DNA of 64,000 bases from Hsuehochloa calcarea (GCA_036346395.1 CM070594.1:54545519-54609518), one strand, 5' to 3'. Shown: positions 23,109-36,178, counted from the first letter of the stretch. Program-made: numbers and translations. The notes: generated by a model from the letters alone, not told the origin.

Positions 23109-26100
23109 ATGCCGCTCCTCCACGCGGCCAACCTCCGCATCCTCCTCGCCGGCGCCTCCGGCGCGCACCTCACCTCATCCTCCCCCACCACGCGCGCCTC
23201 CCCATGCGCCCCTCCCCCGCCGCCGCCGCGGCTCCGCGCCTTCGCCTTCTACCGCGCCTCGCAGCAGCCGCCGCCCTCCTCGTCCTCGTCCTCTTCCCCG
23301 CCCTCGCGGGCCCTCGCCTCGGCGGACGCCGCCTTCGAACAGGGGGCGATGCCAGCGATCTGCACGGCGGATGAGCTGCACTGCGCGCCCGTGCCCGGCA
23401 CCGAGTGGCGGCTCGCGCTCTGGCGGTACCGCCCGCCGCCTGAGGTGCGTGCTTGCTCCTGCGGGGAGGGCGGGGGGACGCTTCGTTAGGGTTGCTTTTG
23501 GTTGGTTGTTGATTTGCCGCTCGCTTGGTTGGTTTGTGTGCAGGCGCCCAAGAGGAACCACCCGCTGATGCTGCTCTCGGGAGTGGCCACCAACGCGATC
23601 GGATTCGACCTGTCCCCTGGGGTGAGTTTATCTATCATGATGCTACTGGTGTGGGTAGATCCCTCTTAAAATAGTAAATTTTGTGGTTTTTGGGTGAAAA
23701 AACCCGGTGTTTGATTAATTGCTACAAATTGCTTATTGCTTAGCTTTGTCCTCATAGTTTCAAAGAGAATGAATTTGTGTAATGGCATTGCCGATGCAAA
23801 TTTGTATTGTTGTTTCAACTTGTTAGTTCTGAACAAATGTAGTGGAGATGCAGCGTAGTTTAGAGTTACACCGTAAAATCTCACAGTACATTGTAACAAT
23901 TTTAAGCAAATCGCTGCAGTAAACATAATGTCCTAAACCAACCAGTGCGTTGAATTTTTTAAACAAAAAAGGTTAGAGAACATATCGCTGCAGTGAACAG
24001 AATGTCCTAAACCAACCAATACAAAATTGCTTCTTTTAAAAAGTTTGTATTATCTTTATTAACAGTTTTAGTTTTTACTAAATTTGCTATTTCTAGGATG
24101 CAGTAGAAATATTGGTTCTATAAGTACTACAAATATCGATTAGAGCAAAGTGCACAGTAGCACGTGATGGGCACAGCGCACATCAGCAGACCTTAGAGTA
24201 CCAAAATTTCAGAAAATTCACATGTAGCTGTTATGAAATTTGGTGAGAACAAAAATTAGTATCTTGTATTGCTGATAGTTATGAAGTTTATGTTTAGCTA
24301 TATGAAATTTCATGAGAACAAAACTAAGTATGCATAACTGATGGTATTGAAGTTAGGATGCAGCTGGACATAATTTCTTGAGTGAAGTATCAATTTGTGT
24401 GCTAGATGGCAATGAAATGCATTATCTTGCATAATTATCACACCATCAAATGAAAACACAATTTCCCCCCATTTTTCTATCTCACTGTTCCAATAGGTGT
24501 CGGTCTTCTTTTTTTGGCTTGTTGTACAAGATTTTTGTTGATAAATTTGTAAAACTTTATGAAGCTTGCAGTTAAATTACAAACCAATTGTCTTCTTTGT
24601 TACTGTTGTTCATGATTGTAGGATTTACTTTTATGGTTTCCCTTTGATCTTTGACTGTCATTGATACATATAACATATGAAATGCTGTCAGGCTTCATTT
24701 GCTCGTCATATGTCTATGCAAGGGTTTGATACATGGATTGTTGAAGTGCGTGGTGCAGGCCTGAGCATGCGGGGATCAGAATTAACTACAGCTAACACCA
24801 AGTCTGACATGTCCCCCAATTCTGGTTCAGATAAAATTTCTACACATAAAGTAAATGACGCTGTTCCTGCCAAAGATATGTCCACTTATCAGCCTCAAAA
24901 TTCTGAAGTTCCAGTACTAACAGATAAGAGTATGGTAGGAAAAAATACATCAGAAGAACCAGAATTAGTGACAAAGTTATCAAGTGCTTTGGCACGATTG
25001 GGTGTAACATTCTCAGGTTATGTAAAAGATAATCAACTGAGAAACATAGCTGACAATTTTTTTGATCGAGTGTCAGAACTTGTTCCTGATGCCTCATTAA
25101 CTAGTAGTCTTGAGGAGGTTGCAGAAAAGTTTTTTGGTTTGTTGGAATTGCCACAGACGTCAGCTATATCTGATCAAATTAGCAATTTAAGTCAGCGCCT
25201 TGTGAAGATTCTTGGAGAAGGTCAAAAAAATGTTTCCCCTCGGCTATTTGGCTGGCAAGAACGCCTCTCAGCAACCATAGAAGATCTCCAGAAACAGTTG
25301 GAGCTGATTATTAGCTATGATTGGGACTTTGATCATTATCTGGAGGAGGATGTACCTGCAGCGGTTTGTAGACATACTATTTCCTGTAGAAAGATCAATC
25401 AGATGATACATTGGAAACCTCTGTAATAAGTGTAGCAATCTTCTTTGTTGTTGTGCAGATGGATTATATAAGACAGCAGAGTATAACAAAGGATGGCAAA
25501 TTGCTTGCCATTGGTCATTCAATGGGGGGAATCTTGTTGTATGCAATGGCTTCAAAGTGTGGTATGTCTCCTATTCCCTATTTACATTAATCTTTTTCAG
25601 ATAGCAAGACAACCAACATTTTAATTTAACAGTGAAGATATTTCACATTTTCAATTAGTACCGAGGCTAGGAAAGTTGAAGTATAAGTGTACAGACCAAC
25701 ATTACATTATCATTGGTAACTGGAGTTCTTTGCACAAGCATGTGTAACAGGCTTTGAAATTTATTTGTTTATTTGACATGGAAATCTGGAACCTCTTAGT
25801 GACTCTCCCTGGTATGATAGTACTAATGCAAAGGCCAAATTATATGTCATGCAATACACTTCACCACAGTATTAGAATACTCCATCTGGTCTGCTTTATG
25901 AAGTCATTGGGGTCTTTTCCTATTACTGTTTCTTTTAAACTTCGTGGATATTTAATAAAAATGAATGGACTGACATCAGGCGTTACCTTTAGTTAAAAAA
26001 TATCTGCCAACAATAGTAGTTATTTGATGTTACCCTTCAAGCAATTGTCTGAACATTCCCTCCTTTCCTGTCTATGGTACTTGCTTCCTCCTGGATTAAT

Positions 26101-29100
26101 GGCCATAACTAACAAGCATATTACCAAGCAAACAAGATGTGAACATTATTTATGGTTTCTTCACCAAAACCACTGAGAGGATATCAACTATCTGTTGACA
26201 CACTCCTTGAAAGTAGCTGAGACATTATTGGTAATTTGTTGCATGTTGTCTTGTCATGAAGGATTAATCAGGACCGGCCTTGTTCAAAGAGCTTTCAAAA
26301 GATCATATGAAGTAGTTCATCTGAGCCTTTGAGTTTTTCTTGATTTCTCGTGGTCTCTAACTCTTGGTATCAGTTAATTATCGATACAAATTACATACCA
26401 AAAGAACACCATTGGATCCAAAGAACCATGTCATCCTGATTTGATCGGTAACCAAGAGCTACTTTGATCAAGCTTAAGATCAACTGTGTATTGTGTAAAG
26501 CTGCTACCTTGATTAAGCTTAAGATAGACTGTGTATCGTGTAAAGCTGCTACCTTGATCAAGCTTAAGATCAATTGTGTATTGTGCAAAGATACGGCAAC
26601 ATAAATTAGGTCCACGGATCAGTTATCTTCATCACATATAAAATAGGTTCTTTGCAGCTAACATTTTTCATATCTCATTTCCTTGAAAACAATCTATCAG
26701 TTTTGTGATTTAATTTCATCTCCATTGCCAACCCCCTAACAAAGGCCCCTTTTTAGGACTTTGCTTCCAGTCCATATACGTTACTTGACAAACTGATCTA
26801 CATTTTTTTAGAGTATTTTGCTATACATATACTTTTCGTTACGGTTGTCCTTGTGATTTGTAACTCTGCAGTCTTAGATATTTGTTCTGCTAAGCTTACT
26901 TGTGTACCAGAAAATCATATTTTATATTTTTATTATCAATGCATGGCATTGAATTCTTTCTGTTCTGCTTCACAAGGATTCGAAGGGGCTGAGCCAGAGC
27001 TAGCAGCAATTGTTACCTTGGCCTCATCAGTTGACTACACAACATCCAACTCCTCACTCAAGTTGCTATTACCTCTTGTAAGTTGACCATTGAGCAATTT
27101 GACATATTTTTATACATATACAGGAACCTAATCTTCATTATATTGTTTATTAGGCAGATCCAGCTGAGATGTTGCGTGTTCCTGCTGTCCCACTAGGAAC
27201 GTTACTGTCTACCACTTATCCTATATCATCTCGTGCACCATACATTCTGTCTCTGCTGCGTTCTCAAGTTTCAGCCAAGGACATGATGGACCCCGAACTG
27301 CTTTCAAAGCTCATCTTAAATAGCTTTTGTAAGTCAAGGCCTATCTTGCCTTTTATAAGTTTTCTTATGGAAGCCGTCGACTATTAGTTTGTCTGTCAGA
27401 TGCTAGTCAAATAATATTTAAATAGAGTCACAGCTGTAAATTGTTTATATGATGGTATGACAGTCCATTTTTGTGTTCATGGAGCAACTTACCATACAAG
27501 TGTAATATGTATGCATGATATGGTCAGGCTAGTACTGCTTTTGCTAAGAAGTTGCATAATTTACAAATATGAAATATGAGCTAACCAGGTCATTTTATAG
27601 CAATATAAGTATAATGCACTAGAAAGCTCAGAAAATTGCTTAGTAATTTTCTTAAATAATTTGACTTTACTGTTGTTATGAATATTGTGTGTATATTCAA
27701 GAGGGCCCAATGGGTAATATATATAGAGAGTACAAGGGATGTGCTATATACATATAAGGAATACAAAAGGACTCCTATTCTAACACCCCCCTTTAAACTC
27801 ATGGTGGATCACACACAGAGTTTGGAGAGAAAATACAAATGTACCCTAGTCTGTGGCTTCGTAAAGAAATCAGCAACCTGTAACTTTGAGGGCACAAACT
27901 GTAAAGCAAGTACTCCCTCCTGCACCTGTGAGCGAATGTATGAAGCATCCACACCAATGTGCTTGGTGAGCTCATACTTCACTGGGTCCTGGGCAATACT
28001 GATAGCACTTGTACTGTCAGACAAAAGAGTCGTAGATCCTATCACAGGCACTCCAAAATTTGCAAGTAACCACCTTTGCCAAGTAACCTATGTTGTCACT
28101 GTTCCCATAGCTCTCAACTTAGCCTCTGCACTCGAACGAAACTGCAGTCTGCTTCTTTATCTTCCAGACAACCAGGGAGGAGTCAAGAATAATACAGTAA
28201 GCAGAAAGAGAACGATAATCAGAAGGATCACTAGCCTAGGTCGCATCGGAGTACGTCTGAAGCTGTAGTGAGATGGAGCTAGGGAAAAACAAATAACGAG
28301 AGATAGTCCCACGCAAGTAGCGAAGAACACGAAGAAGGTAACTGTAGTGTAGATGGGTAGGACGAGCCATGAACTGATTTAAGATATGAACAACATAAGC
28401 AATACCAGGACGAGTGCTCACAAGGCATACCAAACTTCCAACAAGATGACGATATCGAGTAGGATCCTCAAGAAGATCACCATTAGTGGCACCAAGCTAG
28501 ACGGATAGCTCCATGGGAGTCTCAGCAGTGCGAGTGTCAGTTAGACCAGATCGGTCAAGAAGATCTTGGATATACTTCTGTTGGGAGAGGTAGTAGCCCT
28601 CAGGCATGGAAGAGGCCCCAATCCCAACGAAGTACGTAAGAGAACCAAGATCAGTCATCAAAAACTGCTCAATGAGATGCTTCTTTACATACGTGATGAA
28701 TGAGAAATCATCACCAGTGATGAGCATACCAACAACATACAGAAGAAGCAGTGTACTACCCCGAGGTGAGACATGCACAAAAAGAGCAGGATCGTGGGAA
28801 CTGACAGTGAAACCGACAACGGTAATCACTGAGGTAAAACGCGCAAACCAGGCTCGAGGAGCCTGTTTGAGGCCATAAAGAGCACGATGTAGCATGTAGA
28901 CCTCTTCATGCAAAACACCATTAAGAAAAACATTCTTAACATCCAGCTGAGAGATAGACCACTGGTGAATAGAAGCAACCGTAATAAGAGTGCGAATAGT
29001 GGTCATATGGGCAACAGAGGCAAAAGTCTCATCGTAGTCACGACCGTACTCCTGCTAAAAGCCGTGAACCACGAGGCGAGCCTTGTAGCACTCGATAGTA

Positions 29101-31440
29101 CCATCAGACTGGGTCTTAATCTTGTACACCCACTTGCACGTGATCGGACGAGCATGCACAGGTGTCGGTACAATATCCAAAGTTTTCATATATCGAAGAT
29201 CAAGCTCCTCTGCCATAGCGAGCTGCCACTCAGAATGAGGAGCAGCCTCACGATAAGAACTAGACTCAGTGACAAAGAGAGCATGAGTTATCGGAGCAAA
29301 TCCAAGACGATTAGGAGGTCGAAGGGATGTCCGGTTACGAAGTATGTAATAAGGAGCATCATCAGGAGAATCAGATGTAGGTGTCGGCAAGATACCGAGA
29401 GAGGAGACTGGTGAAGGACGAGGACGCCTGGAGTAGTGAATACCAGAGAACCGAGATGGTGGTGCTGTAGGAACAAGAGGCGGTGCTGCAGGAGGCAGCA
29501 CCGGAGGCGGAGGTACAGAAGGAACCATCGGAGATAGACCAGGAGAAGACTGTGATAGTGGAGAAATGGGTGAAGAGTCAGAAAGAGACAACCATGAAAT
29601 CAACTCAACAGTGGAAATAGGAGGAGTCGTCGAATCTCAATAGAAGAAAGGTCGAGATTCGTCAAAAACAACGTCTCGTGAAATCTTGATCCATCGAGCA
29701 GAAGGATCATAGCAGTGATAACCCTTATGCTCAGAACTATAACCAAGAAACATACACTCAACTGACTGGGTCGATAGTTTAGTGCGCTCACGAGCCTGCA
29801 GTAGAACAATCGCGAGGACGAGCGCGGGCGGCGGCCCCAATCGCTCGGGCAAAGCCGGGTCGGCGAACCGGGGCAGATGGCGTCGCGTCGGGTAGAAACG
29901 GCGAAGGTGACAGCAACGTCGATGGTCGGCGGTGGCCCGATTTGGGTGGCGGCTGGACCGGCGGTGTCAGCGGCGTCGTGGCAGCGCCAAGCTCGGGCTT
30001 GGGCGAGTCGGGGCGACAGGGGTGTGGCATCGCGTTGGGCAGCGGCGGGGACCTTCGACGACGACGTGGCGCGAAGTGCTAGGTTAGTGCCCTCGCTCTG
30101 ATACCATGTTATGAATATTATGTGTATATTCAAGAGGACCCAATAGACAATATATATATGGAGTACAAGGGGTATACTATATCCAGATAAGGAATACAAA
30201 AGGATTCCTACTCTAACAACTGTAAGCTGTTGATAGATATAAGAATAGGACATCAGATTCTATTCCTATGGTTGGCACGTTTGCTACTACTATTCAGTTT
30301 TGAAGTCTCTATTACCATTTGCAGGAGCATGAAACTGTGCACTAAAATAGTAAAATGTGGCTGTTACCATCTAAATTGTTTTTTTCTAAAAGATAAGTGG
30401 ATCAGTTACAGTGAGTTTTTTCGAACGCAACAGGAAAATTGACTCTGCCAGTTCATTGTTATCTGCTTGTCATCTTTGTGATACATGAATTTCACTATGA
30501 AAGCTCTTGACATTTTCTGTGATAACTTGATGACATGATGTTCAGGCACAGTACCAGCAAAGGTTCTATTACAGCTGACGACTGCATTCCGTGATGGTGG
30601 GCTGCGCAACAGGACCAGTACCTTTTTCTTCAAAGAGCATCTGCACAAAATCAAAGTTCCGGTGCTTGCCCTTGCTGGAGATGAGGATCTGATTTGCCCC
30701 CCAGAAGCTGTTTACGGTCTGGCAACAAACTCCATTTTTCATGTGTTGTTTTGCAATGAGAACTATTTTTTGGTCAAATAGTACTTGACATATTGAAATC
30801 CATGCATATGCGATTTTTGTTATAAAATGAATTTCTGGGTTTACACTAGTGTCTGAACTAATGTTAAGATCATAGTCATTAGATTTCATTGCCTAACTGG
30901 TCTGAGCCCACAAGCTAGGAGCCTAGGACCACAAAGGCTCCACAGTGTTAGCTCGTACCACACAACACCTAGCGCCACTTCCCATCTATGCTGGGTTTTG
31001 GTTGTCTTTAACCACATTGGGTGGTAGTGTTAGCTAATGCCCACAGACTATCCTTGTTTGATTATCTACTTCTGAATTTCTTTAGAAAAACTATTATTGA
31101 TAATTCAGTGACTTTAACTGGTATTTAAAGAAACTGCGCTATTATTGATAATTCAGTGACTTTAACCGGTATTTGCAGAAACTGTGAAACTAATTCCTCA
31201 ACATTTGGTCACGTACAAGGTTTTCGGTAAACCTGAAGGCCCTCACTATGCACATTATGACTTGGTTGGAGGGCGGAAGGTGCGTTCACGACATCTGGTA
31301 CTTAAGGGCTAAAGTTCAGTCTTTGATTCCGCCTACTAACCTTGATGCTTACTGTGATCTGTGCTATCGTGTAGGCTGTCCATGAAGTGTACCCTTGGAT
31401 TGTAGAGTTCCTCTCTCAACACGATAAAGTGTCTTCCTAA
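23109..31440 (+). CDS. Alpha/beta hydrolase fold protein, nine exons, 600 residues
   Basis: Exons: 23109-23444, 23544-23621, 24692-25363, 25459-25561, 26977-27077, 27154-27328, 30546-30716, 31179-31279, 31375-31440. All introns are GT-AG and phases agree. The start is the first ATG; a low-complexity Pro/Ser N-terminus of about 80 residues could be an organelle transit peptide. Fold motifs in order: HPLMLLSGVATNAIGFDLSPG (oxyanion side), GFDTWIVEVRGAGLS, nucleophile elbow GHSMGG (Ser383), acid in GDEDLICPPE (likely Asp536), and His571 in GPHYAHYDLVGG. Between the second motif and the nucleophile is a long cap-like insert (about 165-360) that looks helical. It resembles the uncharacterised plant family of Arabidopsis At1g15060/At1g73750, recalled from memory. 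The substrate is unknown. Intron 6 (3,217 bp) carries a copia element. Confidence 0.9.
26462..26592. repeat. Tandem repeat, 45 bp x 3, in hydrolase intron 4
   Basis: Units begin at 26462, 26507 and 26552, each with TTGATCAAGCTTAAGATCAA or a close variant followed by CTGTGTATTGTGTAAAGCTG. The first 20 bases form an imperfect palindrome around AAGCTT. It is intronic and non-coding. Confidence 0.85.
27674..27785 (-). repeat. 3' LTR of the intronic copia element
   Basis: 112 bp, TGTTATGAATATTGTG...CTATTCTAACA. It pairs with 30107-30218. Confidence 0.93.
27809..29852 (-). pseudogene. Copia pol remnant: integrase tail, reverse transcriptase, RNase H
   Basis: In minus-strand order: the integrase tail VECMFLGYSSEHKGYHCYDP (about 29640-29800); a Pro/Ser-rich linker; the reverse transcriptase start WQLAMAEELDL and CKWVYKIKTQSDG; then, after a stop near 29055, QLDVKNVFLNG and ALYGLKQAPRAWF; then RNase H text SDSTSAISIAQDPV with KHIGVDASYIR. 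The copia catalytic YVDDM appears as YVVGM, so two residues of the active site are changed. Several stops and frame changes separate the pieces (near 28497, 28440 and 28240). It is not functional. Confidence 0.9.
30107..30218 (-). repeat. 5' LTR of the intronic copia element
   Basis: 112 bp, TGTTATGAATATTATG...CTACTCTAACA. The primer-binding site touches its inner edge with no spacer. Confidence 0.93.
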
Positions 31441-32349
31441 GTTCTCATTATTAGTATACATCGGAACGGCAACACGCCATTGCATAATGATCATTCTGCA
31501 TTGAAATTGGAATATATGGTGAAATCACCAAAATGACATTGACTTGGTGAGGTACAAAAGTGTATTTTTCTTTTTTTCTTTTGCTCTCCTTTCTATAAAC
31601 CAAGCTTGCAGTCTAGCTCTTCACAACAGTTAGATGTCAATTTATCACCTGTAAATTTCATGCTCATTAACGAAAAGAGCAAGCGAAGAGGCTCCACGAA
31701 ATTTGCTTCGTGTCAATGTACACTGGTATTGATGATTGCCCGCCAAAAAAGAATCAACACATTACTGTTAAATGGTTGGTACCTGTTCTTTAACTAAATG
31801 GTGTAAACAGTCCTGTACTGGTGGAAGCGCTGAGGAGACGTACACAGCAGATATACAATTCTTTAGTCCTTGTTGCCTTTGAAAACAGATTTGTTGGAAA
31901 TGTAATTGAAAGAGCACCGCAGTTTGTTAAAAAGACCGACTTTCTTTCAGATGTGGTCATCTGTGTTTGTATCAAGCTGATGCAAATTAATAGTTGAATA
32001 TGAATGAGTAGGACTGGATTGAATGAAAAAAAGATCTTCCCACACATTTCAGAGTATAATTTGCACAAGACACTTGCGTGTTACTGTCTCAGATTGTTAG
32101 TCAACTCTGAGATGGCAAGGCGTAGACACCTCCATAGAACAAATGATTCTTCTTGGTTACTAATTCACTACTGCAAAACATTTTTCAAATCACCCTCAAT
32201 AAAAGAGTGTATCAGAACCCATATATTTGATAAAAGATGACCACAATATGGCATTTCTATCTGCAAATGCAAAAGAATGGATGCTGTGTTTATATAATAA
32301 TATATGTAACGCACTGTACAAGACACAACAAACAGACTCTTCAAGTTTC
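31441..32349. other. Convergent intergenic region (3' sides of hydrolase and RING genes)
   Basis: About 900 bp between two stop codons that face each other. It holds the hydrolase 3' UTR (plus strand) and the distal 3' UTR of the RING gene (minus strand). No coding family, element or tandem repeat was recognised. Confidence 0.6.
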
Positions 32350-32625
32350 ACCCAGGGATACAAACGCCGTAGCCTGGAGTCCGGACTTCTTCAAGTCGTG
32401 GTGACAGCAGTCTTGCAAACTGGGCAAACGTTCTTCTGAGACAGCCATTGCTTGATGCAGTAAACATGATAGCTATGGCCACAATCCACCCAGGGATACA
32501 AACGCCGTAGCCTGGAGTCCGGACTTCTTCAAGTCTTGGTGACAGCAGTCTTGCAAACTGGGCAAACGTTCTTCTGAGACAGCCATTGCTTGATGCAGTA
32601 AACATGATAGCTATGGCCGCAATCC
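32350..32625. repeat. 138 bp tandem duplication of the RING gene last exon
   Basis: Copies lie at 32350-32487 and 32488-32625 with only two or three differences. The right copy contains the last RING half (CGHSYHVYC to CPVCK) and the stop codon of the gene. The left copy repeats that coding text downstream of the stop, in the 3' UTR. Confidence 0.93.
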
Positions 32626-35600
32626 AGCCTCCCCGTCTCTTCATTTGCTTCAAACTCTTCCTGCAACATACAGCGGAATGGACTTTGTTTAAACACCAGA
32701 CACTGGGTTCTGATATAAAGAGAAGCAGTGAACTATGCAGAAAGGAGGTACGAGCATACTTGACAAATACTGCATTTCTTTTCCATTTCTGTTGGAAACC
32801 GGAACGAGTCGACGGCTGGGTGCTTGACCTTCCTAAGGTTGCGAACTATCTCATCCTCACGCAACCCTGTGTTAACATATCCAATTCTGTCTCCAAGCTC
32901 GAGCAACTCCTGTAAAACAAAGTGGTTGATGATGATCATGATGATGGTGGTGATAAAGTGTTGTTATACAGGAGGGAGGAGAGACAGACCTCGTATGTCA
33001 TGTTATCAACATTAAGGCGCCAGTCCTGGTACCGATCATACACACTCATTCCTCCCAACAACACTCTTGTCTGAAACATCATGATCTGCCATATCAAAAA
33101 CAGTTCAGTATTTTGAAACGGGTAGAAGAAAGTGTAGGTTCATAATTTCTTTTTGACTGTGCACTGCATCAATATATGACCAGTTTCTCTATATTTTCAA
33201 TAATTTTCTATACGTTTTACAACTAGCAAATGAACAAATATAGTAAAAGTGAAGATACAATATTTTCACATTGCATTATAAATGACTTGACTTGCACAAA
33301 ATGGCAACTTCAGGTCAGTAGATGTCCATGTCTGGCCAACTGACACAGGCATGTGCCTTTCAGGATGTCAATCAATCTTTTCATATGCTTATAATTACAA
33401 TTCAACTTCATCTAGAAGAAGATTACATCGTAGTAAAAGACAAGAAATGGAAATCATTTATCTAGATCAGGAAGTTCATGAATCACCTTTGAGAAGACTG
33501 TTTGAAAATTGACGTTAGTAGCATGCATAACAGTATGTGCTTCCCAGAAAGATCACAACTACAGCAACATGCATTTGTCCACACTAGGGGTAATGTGCCC
33601 TAAACTATAAGAGTATGTCCGCTCGACCATCCGACGATTCTTGCAGGTACAGAACCAAATATGCTTCTATTACTGCATGGAAGTTTATATTATATTCTTT
33701 CTAGATTAGATACAATAGGTTAGATTGAACCACAATAATTGTCTTTACAACTACTAGGAATGTGTCATGATCAAATAGCAATTCTTCATATATTGGAAAA
33801 CAGACTCAATTTTCAGTTCTGTAGTTTGGGGAGAAAAAAATCTAATCACGCTTAAGAAAACTAAAGTCAGAACAAAGGGATAGCACACAACAAAACTGGA
33901 GAAAGATTCACATCTTGCTTCTCTGGGGCAGAATAGCACTTTGGTACTATGGCAAAACGTGGAAACAGGCTTCTGAACCAGTTAGAAAACACCGCCTAAA
34001 CATGCTAAAATAAATTGTCCCTGTGTATCTCTTTATAGGTGCCGGTAGGGACCGACAATCTTGTGGATCTTGATGTTGAATGATTAATTAGGAGCCATCA
34101 CCAGCCAGGTGACCACATGAAGTGTAGAAGGAATGACTACAACTCCAGATCTGGTTATGACTGAAGCAACAGGCAAATCAAAAGAAGGATTGGCCCCCTA
34201 AGCACCAAAAGAATAGTTCAGTCAAGCAGAACAGCTGGACACTAATCATAAATGGTTAACTGCTAGCACCCTCCATCGCCACTGAAGGCCATCATTCACG
34301 CACCAGCATGCCCATTCCCACCTACTGTACGATCCACTAGAACAGTATGACAAAAGAGAATAAGCCATATTATTTCTCGTCCTTCTCAGGTGCTCCACCA
34401 CCCACGCCCCTGTTCTGAAATGGAACAGCTAACAACAATTGATCATTCCAGCAGCATGGCTGCTCAGCTCAACGCAAGTATCCAGCATTTATACTTGCAG
34501 TCCGCGCAGAATATATAGGGAGAAGGAACTGCATGACCACATTGCTCTCGGACTCATTCCCTCCCTCCTCCATTGTATCGCTCCAAATGAGCACGACCAC
34601 CACAATAACCACATTAACTAGCGCATAATACAGATACCAGTACCACAACTCCATCGCTGGAAGCCTGGAAGAACCACTTAATTAATTGTGCTTGTGTAAC
34701 TGTAAGGCACCGGTTAGTTAATCTCCAACAAGGCCATGATCTCACGTCACGTTTAGAGCACGAAAGAAGCAAGTCAACCACTTCCAACGCCCAGGGGCAT
34801 TACCATACAACGTATCACGCATCACAGCACAAAACATGTCAGATCACGCGCTAAACTGCCCTACGCACGGGAATCTTATGCAGCGCAATCGCGCACCAAC
34901 CGCCCTCGCACTGCAGGCCTGCCTATCTTACGTTGGAAAAGGTCTAGATGCAGGTGAAGTGTGCAAGCAAACACAATGGGGACGAGAGCAAACGTTTGTT
35001 GTAGTGTACTACTACTGTACTGTACTGTACCTCTTCCTCGAGGCCTCCGGGGGAGTGGCGGTACCCGCGCATCCGGCGGAGGCGGCCGGAGGGGAGGAGG
35101 TCGGCGCCATAGAACGGCGCGTCGAGGTGCGGCGGCGGCGGCGAGTCCATGAACGACGAGGTTATCTGCTCCTGCACTGTCACCCTCCGAGACAAGCAGG
35201 GCCTCTGTGGAAGTGAGAAGCGTGGTGTGAGCTCATCGGTTTGGCAGAACATGTCAAAAGATCCCACTTGCATACAGAAGAATTCAGTATGCGCCGAAGA
35301 GAGATGCATTTCAGATGTTTAAAGAACAAGAACCAATTAAGACTGACCGAACACAGCATTGAAGACCGGCCATAATTGGTTGTCAGGACTAAGTGGGAAA
35401 TAATTGCAACGATCGAATTTTTATGGGCGCATGAAGTTACAATGTGAAACTGAAACAAAAGCTTGGTTTCTTGGGAGCAAAACAGCAACCAGAAAAATCG
35501 AATATTTCACGCAAAACTTTAAAAAAAACACCAGCAGACAAAAAGGAATAAAAGAAAATCACAAAATGACCAAACACAACCAATCGAGAGAAGAAAACTA

Positions 35601-36178
35601 AATTTAAAGAGCAAGCAATCAATCAATCGAAATGAGCAAGCTCTGAGCATGAACAGATCCAAACAAGAACCAAATCGACAAGCAGCAAAGCAAGGATCGA
35701 AGGAGAGAAGCCATCCACGCACCTCTCTGTGCGGCCTCTCCGCCTCGCCGCCACGGCCCCTCCCCACCATCTGGTGCCGCGCCACCACGCAGTCCACCGA
35801 CGACGCCTCCGCGGCGAACGGTATCCCCGGGGCGCACCACACGTCGGCGCCGATCCCTCCGCCCACAAGGCCTCCCCCGCCCCTCTCCTTCCTCCTCTCC
35901 TTCCCCCTCTTCCGCCGCCGCCCGTGCCAGTCGGCGGACGACCGCACGGCCGCCGCCGCCCCCGCTCCCGTCCCGGGCGCGTACGCCTGCGAGGCCGCAG
36001 CCGACGTGCACCCCAGCCCGCGCAGCGCCGCGGAGGCGAACCCCTTCCTCCGCCCCTCCTCAGTCGCCGCCGCCGCCGCCGGCGAGGAAGAGGAGGTCTC
36101 CCCGCGGGGCAGCAGGAGGCGCCGGATCCCCCGCCGGCGCTCCGCCGTGGGCGAGCCGCCGCGGCGGTCACCGGCCAT
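32529..36178 (-). CDS. RING-H2 type E3 ubiquitin ligase, five exons, 335 residues
   Basis: Minus-strand exons: 36178-35723, 35204-35031, 33085-32990, 32909-32760, 32660-32529. All introns are GT-AG and all exons are whole codons. The N-terminal 210 residues are low complexity (Arg, Gly, Ala, Ser) with a region VTVQEQITSSFMDSP. The C-terminus is a complete C3H2C3 RING: C288, C291, C306, H308, H311, C314, C325, C328 (CSIC ... CGHSYHVYC ... CPVC). Such proteins bind an E2 enzyme and pass ubiquitin to substrates. The preceding MTYEELLELGDRIGYVNTGL is the helical segment found just before the RING in plant HIP1/MBR/BIG BROTHER-type ligases. Substrates are unknown. The 3' UTR contains a second copy of the RING end. 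A (GT)n tract lies about 130 bp upstream of the ATG. Confidence 0.92.

Larger units (their letters stand above)
27674..30218 (-). mobile_element. Internally deleted Ty1/copia element in hydrolase intron 6
   Basis: Two 112 bp LTRs (27674-27785 and 30107-30218, TGTTATGAAT...TAACA) bound 2,545 bp on the minus strand, flanked by a perfect ACTGT duplication (27669-27673 and 30219-30223). A primer-binding site TGGTATCAGAGC directly abuts the right LTR (30095-30106), and a polypurine tract AAAGGGGGG abuts the left LTR (27786-27794). The LTRs differ at a dozen or more positions, so the insertion is old. The coding part is about half of the normal copia length. An N-terminal gag-like GC-rich piece joins directly to the integrase tail, so most of gag, protease and integrase are deleted. 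It is antisense to the host gene. Confidence 0.95.

Noticed and set aside
22785..23168. Minus-strand frame upstream of the hydrolase as a divergent gene
   Set aside because: It overlaps the hydrolase 5' UTR and first exon, and shows no family similarity.
32348..32653. A 101-codon minus-strand frame with an internal repeat (RRTFAQFARLLSPRL) as a repeat protein
   Set aside because: It is an out-of-frame reading of the duplicated RING exon. 138 bp is a multiple of three, so every frame repeats.
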